64,000 nucleotides of DNA from assembly GCF_021390675.1 (NCBI RefSeq), contig NZ_JAJEJV010000004.1, positions 930,001-994,000 on the forward strand. The letters are read 5' to 3'. Positions 36,608-45,027 of the stretch are shown here, piece after piece; positions within the stretch are counted from its first letter, which is position 1, and each line of letters begins with the position of its first letter. Below the pieces are notes generated by a model. The model was not told the DNA's origin, ran no database searches, and saw only the letters and a program-made list of their open reading frames with translations. The DNA comes from Dyella sp. 2HG41-7 (GTDB taxonomy: Bacteria; Pseudomonadota; Gammaproteobacteria; Xanthomonadales; Rhodanobacteraceae). The translations under genes and the position numbers were made by a program.

Positions 36608-37192
36608 GTGTCCGCCCCAGCGCCTGACGCGTTGGCGGTGCTGCAGTTCTGGTTCGATCCTGCCAATAGCGAACATTGGTTCGCGGCCGATCCCGATTTC
36701 GATGCAGCGATCCGCAATCGATTCACCGGAACCCTACAACGCGCGATCGATGGCGAGCTCGGCGACTGGGCGAACAACCCGCAAGGATGGCTTGCGCTGC
36801 TGATCGTATTGGATCAGTTTCCGCGCAACCTGTATCGCCATGATCCACGTGCATGGGCCCAAGACCTTCCGGCACAGCAACTCGCCGTGTGGGGCATCGA
36901 GGAAGGTTTTGACCGTCGTTTGACGGCCGCCGAGCGCGTCTTCGCCTACATGCCACTCGAACATGCCGAAGATATAAGGCTGCAACGGCGATGCGTGCGA
37001 TTGCTCGAAGCCTTGTGCGACGACGTGCCCGCACAAGAGCGCGATCGCTACACCGATTTTCTCGATTATGCTCGGCGACACGAATCGGTGATCGCGCGCT
37101 TCGGCCGCTTTCCGCATCGCAATGCGATGCTTGGCCGAACCAATACCTCGGAAGAACAGAAGTATCTCGATCAACCCAATTCTGGATTTTAG
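36608..37192 (+). CDS. DUF924 family protein
   Basis: A 194-residue protein from a GTG two bases after the previous stop. Typical DUF924 blocks: VLQFWFDPANSEHWFAADPDFD, GWLALLIVLDQFPRNLYRHDPRAWAQD, YMPLEHAED, and RFGRFPHRNAMLGR. The fold is an alpha-alpha helical (TPR-like) one and the function is unknown. Its length is normal for the family. Confidence 0.9.
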   Translation: MSAPAPDALAVLQFWFDPANSEHWFAADPDFDAAIRNRFTGTLQRAIDGELGDWANNPQGWLALLIVLDQFPRNLYRHDPRAWAQDLPAQQLAVWGIEEGFDRRLTAAERVFAYMPLEHAEDIRLQRRCVRLLEALCDDVPAQERDRYTDFLDYARRHESVIARFGRFPHRNAMLGRTNTSEEQKYLDQPNSGF

Positions 37193-37242
37193 TTGGCGGC
37201 CAAAGCCATGGAACTTGGCCTCGTTACGACAAGGAGCATGTC

Positions 37243-37581
37243 ATGCGTCGGTTGTTGTGTTTTGCATTGTTGGTGATGACCTTCAGCGCGCACGCGCTGG
37301 AAAGTTTGCGCGTTGGCAGTCAGGTATTGTCGGTGGGCGATAGCGCCGAGCGCGTCAAGGAATTGCTGGGGAAGCCTTCCGGACACGCAAAGAGTTCCGG
37401 TTCGAGCAAAAGCGGCGCTCGCAAAGGCGCGTCGAAATCCTCCGGCAAGGGCAAAAGCAAACTGAAAGTGGCGAGCGCCGAAAACAAAGGCACGCAGTGG
37501 CAATACCGGCGCGACGGACATACCACCACCATCACCATTGTCGACGGCAAAGTCGCGCATATCGAAGACGTGGCGCGCTAA
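37243..37581 (+). CDS. Small exported DUF2845-like protein
   Basis: A 112-residue protein; ATG six bases after AAGGAG. Signal peptide to SAHA|LE. The pattern SLRVGSQVLSVGDSAERVKELLGKPSG…QWQYRRDGHTTTITIVDGKVAHIE fits DUF2845, but the middle carries an extra Ser/Lys/Gly-rich stretch (about 47-75) and the family cysteines are absent. Its stop overlaps the stop region of the convergent PanE-like gene by four bases. Confidence 0.72.
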   Translation: MRRLLCFALLVMTFSAHALESLRVGSQVLSVGDSAERVKELLGKPSGHAKSSGSSKSGARKGASKSSGKGKSKLKVASAENKGTQWQYRRDGHTTTITIVDGKVAHIEDVAR

Positions 37582-38591
37582 GGCGGGTTGCGCAGTGTTC
37601 GCAGCAACGCTTGCGGCTCCCATCGAACGTAGGATTTCTCCGCTTCCCGAATCAGCCGAACAAGATAAGCGTTGGCCGGCGCGTGCAAGCCCTTCGACTT
37701 CGCTAACGCGACGATTTCGCCGTTGATGTAATCCACCTCGGTGCGCCGCTTTGCCTGCAGATCGTCCCAGGTGGACGAGCGGGCCAAGGGATCGATGGCA
37801 AGCATGCGCGATGCGATCCGATGAAACATCGCATCCTGCAGCGACAACACGGTTGGCAGCCAACGTGCGGGCAGGGCTGTCAGCTGGGCGGGACGAATGC
37901 CTGCGGCATGCAATACGTGCAAGCCTTCTCGCTGCAGCAGCGCCAAGCATTGGCGCCAGCCGCGGTGCGCAAGTTCCTCGCGTAACGGCAATCCGCTGAG
38001 GGCGTTAAGCGGGTTGTTGAGATTGATCAGCAGCTTCGCCCACAGCACCGCTTGCATATCGTCGCGTTGTTGCAGCGGCAATTGGCTGGCGGAAAACGCT
38101 GCAAGCAACGGTGCGAGCGCCGGCGAGCGCTCCACCATCAATTCGCCGGAAGATCCCTGATGAAAATGCGCGGGTTCCGGTTGCGCGACATTGAACGGCA
38201 CCATCCCCGACAACACCTGACAAGCGGGAAGCGCCGCGCGCAATTCGGCCGCGTTGCGCACGCCATTTTGAAAGCTGATCACCAGCGCGCCAGGTGCGAG
38301 CACTTCCGTCAATTCATGCGCGACGTCCATGGTGGCAGCCGATTTCACCGTCACGAGTACGGCGTCGACATCCCGTGCGGCATCGGCTTGCGTGGCGATA
38401 TCGAGGGATGCGGACGAAAGATGCTGTCGATAACCGTGCAGATCGCTAACGGTGAGCCCACGTTCTTTCAACATCGTGGCGACACGTGGACGAGCGATAA
38501 AACGCACGTCCGCATGTGCGTGCAATCGCCCGCCCAGATACGTGCCGACCATGCCGGCGCCGTAGATGGCGATGCGCGGCCGTAACGTCAT
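37578..38591 (-). CDS. Ketopantoate reductase family protein (PanE/ApbA type)
   Basis: A 337-residue protein. N-terminal Rossmann fold IAIYGAGMVGTYLGGRL, then VDAVLVTVKS and ISFQNGVRN, and the C-terminal helical domain with WAKLLINLNNPLNALSG and TEVDYINGEIVALAKSKG, where the Lys and Asn match PanE catalytic positions. It likely reduces a 2-keto acid with NADPH; ketopantoate is not certain because many paralogues exist. The ATG overlaps the stop of the upstream FAD dehydrogenase gene (ATGA), so the two are coupled. Confidence 0.88.
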   Translation of the reverse strand: MTLRPRIAIYGAGMVGTYLGGRLHAHADVRFIARPRVATMLKERGLTVSDLHGYRQHLSSASLDIATQADAARDVDAVLVTVKSAATMDVAHELTEVLAPGALVISFQNGVRNAAELRAALPACQVLSGMVPFNVAQPEPAHFHQGSSGELMVERSPALAPLLAAFSASQLPLQQRDDMQAVLWAKLLINLNNPLNALSGLPLREELAHRGWRQCLALLQREGLHVLHAAGIRPAQLTALPARWLPTVLSLQDAMFHRIASRMLAIDPLARSSTWDDLQAKRRTEVDYINGEIVALAKSKGLHAPANAYLVRLIREAEKSYVRWEPQALLRTLRNPP

Positions 38592-40243
38592 GCGACGCCC
38601 ATGGCAACGGCGTGTCCTGCGACACGTCCTGAAAACAGGCATCCGCCGAGAAAACTCCCCTCCAGCGCGCGATAACCGTGCAGTCCACCGCCACCGAAGC
38701 CCGCGGCTTCGCCCACGGCGTACAGACCTTGTATCGGCGCGCCATCGTGACCAAGCACACGCGCCTGCAAATCGGTTTCAAGTCCACCCAACGTTTTGCG
38801 CGTAAGAACGTGCAGACGCACCGCGATAAGCGGACCGTTGGCAGGATCGAGTATGCGATGCGGTTTCGCCACACGCACCAACCGATCGCCGCGATAACGC
38901 CGTGCGTTGTGAATCGCCATCACTTGGCTGTCTTTGGCGAATGGGTTGTCGAATTGACGATCACGCGCTTCGATCTCGCGGCGCAGATGCGCGACATCCA
39001 ACAACTGGCTTCCCGCGAGTTCGTTCATGCCGACAACCAGGTCGTCCAGCTTGTCCCGCACGATGAAATCGCGGCCATGACGTTTGAATGCTTCCACCGG
39101 TGCGGGCGCTTGTTTGCCGACTGCGCGCTTCGCGACCTGTCGCCAGCTCTTTCCGGTGAGATCGGGATTCTGTTCGGAACCGGAGAGCGCGAATTCGCGT
39201 CGAATGATCTGCTGATCGAGAATGAACCAGCTGTAGTCGAAACCGGTCCGCCGCAGATGTTCGAGCGTACCCATCGTGTCGAAACCGGGCCATAACGGAA
39301 CGGGTAGACGATTGCCGCACGCATCGAACCACAGCGACGACGGGCCTGGAAGAATACGAATCGCATGCATCGGCCAGATCGGATTCCAGTTTTCGATGCC
39401 TTCGACGTAATGCCACATGCGGTCGCGGTTGATCAGCCGCGCGCCCGCCGATTCGGTAATGCCCAGCATGCGGCCATCGACATGCGCGGGCACGCCGCAC
39501 AACATATGCTGCGGCGGCGCGCCCCATCGTTCCGGCCAATTCTTTCGCACCAATTCGTGATTGCCGCCGATGCCGCCGGACGCGACGATGATCGCTTGCG
39601 CGCGGTATTCGAATTCGCCCACGACCTCGCGCGAACTCGGTTTGCCGCGTTCGATGGAGTCGTCGGCCAATCGTGCACCGTGTACGCCGACGACCGCGCC
39701 ACGTTCGACGAGCAATCCGTCGACGCGGTGACGGAATGCGAACGTCAGTAACCCTTTTGCTTGTGCTTCCTGCACGCGCCGTACGAACGGTTCGAGCACG
39801 CCCGGACCGGTGCCCCACGTCACATGAAAACGCGGCACGGAGTTGCCGTGACCGAACGCGCCGTAGCCGCCACGTTCGGCCCAACCCACCACGGGAAACC
39901 AACGCATGCCCATCGCGTGCAACCACGCGCGTTTTTCGCCCGCCGCGAAATCGACGTACGCCTGCGCCCACTGTCGCGGCCAGTGATCCTCCGGGCGATC
40001 GAACGCGGCCGTGCCGATCCAGTCCGCCAGGGCGAGTTCATGCGAGTCGCGCACACCCATGCGACGCTGCTCGGGCGAATCGACGAAGAACAGGCCGCCG
40101 AAGGACCAGAACGCTTGTCCGCCCAGGCTTTGCTCAGGCTCCTGTTCAACCACCACGACGCGTTTGCCGGCATCGGTCAGCTCTGTGGCGGCAACCAGGC
40201 CGGCGAGGCCTCCTCCCACCACGATCGCATCGCTGGATTCCAT
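38588..40243 (-). CDS. FAD-binding dehydrogenase (fumarate reductase/3-ketosteroid dehydrogenase-like)
   Basis: A 551-residue flavoprotein; ATG at 40243 with AGGGG upstream. FAD-binding motif AIVVGGGLAGLVAATELTDAGKRVVVVEQE at the N-terminus, IIVASGGIGGNHELVRK in the middle, and GLYAVGEAAGFGGGGLHGYRALEGSFLGGCLFSGR at the C-terminus. This group is annotated as FAD-binding dehydrogenases related to KstD. The substrate is unknown. It is the first gene of a coupled pair with the PanE-like reductase. Confidence 0.88.
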   Translation of the reverse strand: MESSDAIVVGGGLAGLVAATELTDAGKRVVVVEQEPEQSLGGQAFWSFGGLFFVDSPEQRRMGVRDSHELALADWIGTAAFDRPEDHWPRQWAQAYVDFAAGEKRAWLHAMGMRWFPVVGWAERGGYGAFGHGNSVPRFHVTWGTGPGVLEPFVRRVQEAQAKGLLTFAFRHRVDGLLVERGAVVGVHGARLADDSIERGKPSSREVVGEFEYRAQAIIVASGGIGGNHELVRKNWPERWGAPPQHMLCGVPAHVDGRMLGITESAGARLINRDRMWHYVEGIENWNPIWPMHAIRILPGPSSLWFDACGNRLPVPLWPGFDTMGTLEHLRRTGFDYSWFILDQQIIRREFALSGSEQNPDLTGKSWRQVAKRAVGKQAPAPVEAFKRHGRDFIVRDKLDDLVVGMNELAGSQLLDVAHLRREIEARDRQFDNPFAKDSQVMAIHNARRYRGDRLVRVAKPHRILDPANGPLIAVRLHVLTRKTLGGLETDLQARVLGHDGAPIQGLYAVGEAAGFGGGGLHGYRALEGSFLGGCLFSGRVAGHAVAMGVA

Positions 40244-40464
40244 CGATGGCCCCTGATCCGCATGCCCAGACAGCAACTTATCGCGCACCCGCATATTTGC
40301 CTATGTGCGCTGCGCCATTGGTGGATCGCGCGGTCCATGACCGATGGCAGGGAATGACGTACGGCTCATGCCATCGAACCGCTGCGGGTTAAACCTTATG
40401 CGCACTGGCGCGCATCCAAACACGCAATAGCAGTTCGGATGGTATTCCTGGGAGGGACTCGTTT

Positions 40465-41274
40465 ATGCGTCGTTATCTGCTTTCATCGTTACCCTTGCTC
40501 GCGCTCGCCTTTGCGGGTGGCGCGCAGGCGAGCGGCTTCCATGCGCATCACGATCTGGAGTGCCCTTACTCCACCGACTACGACGTGCAGGTGAAGCCGA
40601 GCGGCATTGCGTTTACGCGTCATGATGGCGATCCCGGCGACGTTTTCATGCACGACGGCGCGCTGCGCGTCGATGGCCACGACGTATCCGTTTCCCATGC
40701 CGATGCTGTGCGCTTGCGCGACTACGAACAACAGGTGCGCGATTTGGTGCCTGCCGTGGCCGCCATAGCGCGCGATGGTGTAGACATCGGTTACGCCGCG
40801 CTTACAACCGTGGTTGCGACGTTGTCTGAAGACGCCGACGAACGTACGCGCCTGATGCAGGAACTGCGCGACCGTCATGCCGATGCGCGACAACATATCG
40901 ACGACACGCTGGGTCGCGGCACGTGGCAATCCGGTGATGGCGCCGAATTCTTTGACCACAACTTGCAACATACCGTGGCCGATATGGTGGGAACGGTGAC
41001 GGGCGATGTCGTGAAAGATGCGCTGAGCGGCGATCCCCATCGACTGGCGGCATTGCAAGCACGCACCGATTCCCTGGACACCACACTCGACAAGGCGATC
41101 AACGAGCCTGCCGACAAGCTCAGTCAACGTGCGCAGGCGTTGTGTCCGCAATTAGGCCAGCTTCAACAGTTGGAACAACAATTTCAATTCCGCCTCGCCA
41201 ATGGCGAGCGCCTGCAGCTGATTTCCATCGACAAGGAACGTACCGACAAGGCGAGCCAATACGCCAAACGTTAG
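40465..41274 (+). CDS. DUF2884 (YggN-like) exported protein, copy 2
   Basis: A 269-residue protein with GGGAGGG upstream of the ATG and a signal peptide ending AQA|SG. Same layout as the protein at 35307: TDYDVQVKPSGIAFTRH, a FMHDGALRVDGHDVSVSHADAVRLRDYEQQVRDLVP block, helices, and a C-terminal QALCPQLGQLQQLEQQF segment matching QALCPDIQRLSALQEGL of copy 1. Periplasmic, function unknown. A strong terminator follows. Confidence 0.83.
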   Translation: MRRYLLSSLPLLALAFAGGAQASGFHAHHDLECPYSTDYDVQVKPSGIAFTRHDGDPGDVFMHDGALRVDGHDVSVSHADAVRLRDYEQQVRDLVPAVAAIARDGVDIGYAALTTVVATLSEDADERTRLMQELRDRHADARQHIDDTLGRGTWQSGDGAEFFDHNLQHTVADMVGTVTGDVVKDALSGDPHRLAALQARTDSLDTTLDKAINEPADKLSQRAQALCPQLGQLQQLEQQFQFRLANGERLQLISIDKERTDKASQYAKR

Positions 41275-41308
41275 CCCCCCCACCATGTTCCCCAGCATGG
41301 ACAGTCAC

Positions 41309-41338
41309 ACGCCCGGCTTCCCTTCCGGGCGTTTTTTT
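41309..41338 (+). terminator. Rho-independent terminator after DUF2884 copy 2
   Basis: ACGCCCGG / CCGGGCGT stem, eight-base loop, then a run of seven T, 35 bases after the stop codon. Confidence 0.93.
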
Positions 41339-41352
41339 CTCTCCCGTTGACG

Positions 41353-42411
41353 TTAGCGACCGAGATCTTTCAAGAACTCATTGGTGTATTGCAGCGACGT
41401 GCTGCCGCTTACGCCGTTGCATGAGTTCGACACCGACTTCTTGCCTGAACATGGTGTGTCGCGATCGAGCGACCAGTAGTGCAAGCCCGCCAAGCCGTTC
41501 GCGATCGCGTAGTTGGTAATGGTGTCGATATCGGCCACGGTCGTGATTTCACCCGACGTATTGTTTTGCCCGATCATCGGCGTGATTTCGATATGCGCAG
41601 GTGCGATGCCAAAGGTGTGTTCGAGATTCTGCACGGCTTGAACAGCCGATTGCCCCATTTCGCATGCGCCATTCACCACGACGCAGTTGGCGGTTTGCGT
41701 CTTGCCGTAGTCCATCGCCATCAGGTTGATGGTGTAGTTGGCGATGGCGGGATTGGACGCTTGCACGGCTTGCACGACTTCCTGCCCCAACGCATTGACG
41801 CCCGCGTAGCTTCCGTTCGACGCGGCCAGCGTCGCTACAGTGAAGGAAAAATGCAGGTTCGGATATTGCGTTTGCACGGCAGCTACATCGGCGATCAGCT
41901 GCTGAATTTCGGCCTGCGTCTGGCTGCTCTCGATATCGAAATCGACACCCACCATCTGCGGCGTGTAGTAGCTGGCGATAAAGCTGGCGAAGGCGCTCGG
42001 CGTAGCGCAAGTAAATACGCCTCCGGCGCCGCCAGTAGAAACGATGTAATTCAGTCCCGCGCTCGACAACGCGCCGATATTCGCCGAGATAAAGGCCGGC
42101 GCGGAAAGTCCGGCCCAACTTTCGCTGCCACATGCGCCGGTCGCAAACGACAACGTCACCGCGCCAAGCTGCGGTTCCTGCGTGGCGAAAAAGCTGCCGC
42201 TGCCGACCAAGGGAAGCGACGTTCCCGACGCCGCCGTCTGCATCGTGTCGTTGCTCCAGTTCATATCGACGGTGATGTCTTTGTAGGGGCTGAACAACAT
42301 GGAGCTCGGCGCGGTGGCGGCTTTCGCCTGGGATGGCAGGCATGCGGCCATCGCGCATATCAAGGCCGTCAGCACGGTGCGCTCAAGCATCTTCTTCTGC
42401 GTTGCGAGCAT
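41353..42411 (-). CDS. Secreted GH18-type chitinase-like protein
   Basis: A 352-residue protein with a signal peptide (…LPSQAKA|AT). The glycoside hydrolase 18 active-site block is GVDFDIE (D157, D159, E161), with E161 as the acid. Later strands ITLMAMDYG-like (YTINLMAMDYGKT) and GLAGLHYWSLDRDT fit the TIM barrel. It probably acts on chitin or related beta-1,4-GlcNAc polymers outside the cell. No carbohydrate-binding module is seen. Start by GGAGA nine bases upstream; an internal ATG (42390) is an alternative. Confidence 0.85.
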   Translation of the reverse strand: MLATQKKMLERTVLTALICAMAACLPSQAKAATAPSSMLFSPYKDITVDMNWSNDTMQTAASGTSLPLVGSGSFFATQEPQLGAVTLSFATGACGSESWAGLSAPAFISANIGALSSAGLNYIVSTGGAGGVFTCATPSAFASFIASYYTPQMVGVDFDIESSQTQAEIQQLIADVAAVQTQYPNLHFSFTVATLAASNGSYAGVNALGQEVVQAVQASNPAIANYTINLMAMDYGKTQTANCVVVNGACEMGQSAVQAVQNLEHTFGIAPAHIEITPMIGQNNTSGEITTVADIDTITNYAIANGLAGLHYWSLDRDTPCSGKKSVSNSCNGVSGSTSLQYTNEFLKDLGR

Positions 42412-42664
42412 GTCGATGTTCTCCGGTAGAAGGAATGGTTACGTGTCGCACGCACCAACAAACACCGCACTGGCGATACGTTGCCGCCAGAATCTTTCAC
42501 TCATCGAAATGTGCTGCTAACCCCTGCCCAAGCGTTGGCGGGCTTTCGCTATATGTCGCCCTGCAGCGCACTTGTCCAGCTGCGTTGCACAAGCGTGAAA
42601 GGTTTGCGCTCCATTCGCGTTTCCGCGCTGCTAGGCTTTGCCCAGTTCTGCCAGGGATTGCCTT

Positions 42665-43504
42665 ATGTTCGAGCGCCTTCTAGCCCTTTCACGCGATGAC
42701 CTGATCGCGTTCTTCCAAGTGCACGGACCGGCCTTGATTGGCGCCTTGCTGGTGCTGCTGATCGGCGGTTGGTTGGCGGCGCGTGTCTCGAATTTCCTGC
42801 AGCGCGCGATGCACCGGGCATCGATCGATCCGACCTTGAGCGGTTTCTTGCGCAATCTGCTGTACGGCGTGTTGATCGCCGTCTTGATCGTGATCGCCTT
42901 ACAGACTGCCGGCGTTCCGAGCGCGCCATTGCTGGCCGCGCTGGGTGCGGGCGGTTTGGCGATCGGTCTTGCTTTGCAGGGGTCGCTCAGCAATCTGGCG
43001 TGGGGCGTGCTGCTGATCGTGTTCCGCCCATTCAAGATCGGTGATTACATCCAGGCGGGCGGGATCGATGGCACGGTGCTCGCCATCAATTTGATGCATA
43101 CGCAGCTGGTGTTGGCGGATAACCGCGAAGCCGTCGTGCCCAATGCGAAGATCGGCGCCGAAGCCATCGTCAACTACAGCCGCCGGGGCACGCGGCGTTT
43201 CGAGCTGCGCGTAGGTATCGGTTATGGCGACGACATCGGTAAGGCCATCGCCGTCATGCAGCGTCTGGCCGCTGCCGATCCGCGTATTTTGCAAGACCCC
43301 GCGCCCACCGTCTGGACCGACAGCCTGGGCGAAAGCGCCGTGATTTTGCTGTTGCGTGCGTATAGCTCAACCAGCGATTTCTGGCCGGCGCAGACCGATT
43401 TGCTGCGCGCCGTGAAGGAAACCTTCGACGCCGAAGGCATCCACATTCCCTATCCGCAACGTGAGGTGCGCGTGGTGGGCGGGACGGTCGAGATCAAAAA
43501 GTAG
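42665..43504 (+). CDS. mscS: Small-conductance mechanosensitive channel (MscS family)
   Basis: A 279-residue protein, close to E. coli MscS (286). Three N-terminal membrane helices; the pore helix is LLAALGAGGLAIGLALQGSLSNLAWGVLLI, with the Gly/Ala packing typical of TM3. It continues with FRPFKIGDYIQAGGIDGTV, VVPNAKI and a C-terminal IHIPYPQREV. It opens on membrane tension in hypo-osmotic shock. ATG with AGGGA eight bases ahead. Confidence 0.93.
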   Translation: MFERLLALSRDDLIAFFQVHGPALIGALLVLLIGGWLAARVSNFLQRAMHRASIDPTLSGFLRNLLYGVLIAVLIVIALQTAGVPSAPLLAALGAGGLAIGLALQGSLSNLAWGVLLIVFRPFKIGDYIQAGGIDGTVLAINLMHTQLVLADNREAVVPNAKIGAEAIVNYSRRGTRRFELRVGIGYGDDIGKAIAVMQRLAAADPRILQDPAPTVWTDSLGESAVILLLRAYSSTSDFWPAQTDLLRAVKETFDAEGIHIPYPQREVRVVGGTVEIKK

Positions 43505-43513
43505 GACAAATTC

Positions 43514-43531
43514 TGCGCATACGTATGCGCA
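43514..43531. promoter_or_regulatory. 18-bp perfect palindrome upstream of aceF-lpdA
   Basis: TGCGCATACGTATGCGCA is its own reverse complement. It lies ten bases after the mscS stop and about 115 bases before the aceF start. Its core CATACGTATG recurs upstream of aceE at 24694-24703, which suggests a common regulator of pyruvate dehydrogenase synthesis. Confidence 0.55.
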
Positions 43532-43646
43532 TGGCCTTCTATTGGCGTTTTTGGCATGTCCGTGAAGCATGACGGTTGCTATGATGGAAGCCTTGCGGTC
43601 GCCTCAGCCCTCCCCATGCGGCCGCCCTCGTTCCGCAGGAGAAATC

Positions 43647-45014
43647 ATGGCCGACCTGAAAGAAGCCCGCGTTCCAGATATCGGCGGTCACGCCGATGTG
43701 CCCGTCATTGAGGTATTGGTCAAGGCCGGTGATACGGTCGAGAAGGATCAAAGCCTGATCACCCTGGAGTCGGACAAGGCCACGATGGAAGTGCCCGCGC
43801 CCTTCGCCGGCACGGTCAAGGAAGTGAAATTGAAGGTCGGCGACGAAGTCTCCGAGGGCGCTCTGATCGCCATGATCGAGGCTTCCGATGGCGCCGCCGC
43901 GCCGGCGCCGGCCAAGGCTGAAGCGCCTGCTAAAGCGCCCGCCCCGGCTCCCGCGCCAGCCCCCGCACCCGCCCCGCAGGCGAAGGAAGAACCCGCGCCG
44001 ATCGGCGGTCGCAGCGTGCTGCCGGGCAATGCGCCCGAGGGCGATGTGGCGCCGCAAGCCCGTCCGCCATTCGACGCCAAACTGGTGATGCCGGGCGACG
44101 CGCCTTACGCCACGCCGGCCATCCGCGCGTTTGCGCGCGAGCTGGGCGTGGACATCCATCAGGTGAAGGGCAGCGGCCACAACGGCCGCATTGTGCGCGA
44201 AGACATCACCGCTTACGTCAAGCATGCGCTCGCTTCCGGCGCGCGTCCCGTGCAAGGCGGTGCGGCGACGGGCGGCGGCGGTCTCAATCTGTTGCCGTGG
44301 CCAAAGGTCGACTTCGCCAAGTTCGGCGAGATCGAAGAAAAGCCGCTGTCGCGCATCCAGAAGATTTCCGGCGCGAACCTCGCGCGTAACTGGGCGATGA
44401 TCCCGCACGTCACCCAGCACGAAGACGCCGACATCACCGAGCTGGAAGCTTTCCGCAAAAAGCTCGGCGAAGAGAACAAGGATCTGAAGATCACGCCGCT
44501 GGTGTTCCAGATCAAAGCGGTGGTCGCAGCACTGAAGAAATTCCCGCAGTTCAATGCCTCGCTGGACGAAAGCGGCGAGAAGCTGATCCTTAAGAAGTAC
44601 TTCCACGTTGGCATCGCGGTGGATACGCCCGACGGCCTGGTGGTGCCGGTGATCCGCGATTGCGACAAGAAAGGTTTGTTGGATCTGGCGATCGAGCTTG
44701 GCGAGATTTCCAAAAAGGCGCGCGACAAGAAGCTCGGCCCGGCCGATATGTCCGGTGGCTGCTTCTCGATCTCCTCGCTCGGCGGCATCGGCGGCACGGC
44801 GTTCACGCCGATCGTCAACGCGCCGGAAGTGGCGATCCTCGGCGTCTCCAAGGCGCAGACCAAGCCGGTGTGGAACGGCAAGGAATTCGCACCGCGCCTG
44901 ATTCTGCCGCTGTCGCTCAGCTACGACCATCGCGTGATCGACGGCGCATTGGCCGCACGTTTCGCGTCCTTCCTCGCCACGCAGCTCGGCGACATCCGCC
45001 GCCTGTTGCTCTGA
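43647..45014 (+). CDS. aceF: Pyruvate dehydrogenase E2, dihydrolipoamide acetyltransferase (AceF)
   Basis: A 455-residue protein; ATG after GCAGGAGAAATC. One lipoyl domain (lipoyl lysine K44 in [10 protein letters not shown]), an Ala/Pro hinge (about 83-115), a peripheral-subunit-binding domain ([29 protein letters not shown]), and the catalytic domain ending with H428/D432 in [11 protein letters not shown]. coli has three lipoyl domains, while one is common in other lineages; the lpdA product supplies another here. It transfers acetyl from lipoamide to CoA. The lpdA gene follows after thirteen bases. Confidence 0.96.
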   Translation: MADLKEARVPDIGGHADVPVIEVLVKAGDTVEKDQSLITLESDKATMEVPAPFAGTVKEVKLKVGDEVSEGALIAMIEASDGAAAPAPAKAEAPAKAPAPAPAPAPAPAPQAKEEPAPIGGRSVLPGNAPEGDVAPQARPPFDAKLVMPGDAPYATPAIRAFARELGVDIHQVKGSGHNGRIVREDITAYVKHALASGARPVQGGAATGGGGLNLLPWPKVDFAKFGEIEEKPLSRIQKISGANLARNWAMIPHVTQHEDADITELEAFRKKLGEENKDLKITPLVFQIKAVVAALKKFPQFNASLDESGEKLILKKYFHVGIAVDTPDGLVVPVIRDCDKKGLLDLAIELGEISKKARDKKLGPADMSGGCFSISSLGGIGGTAFTPIVNAPEVAILGVSKAQTKPVWNGKEFAPRLILPLSLSYDHRVIDGALAARFASFLATQLGDIRRLLL

Positions 45015-45027
45015 CGGGGAGACGATC

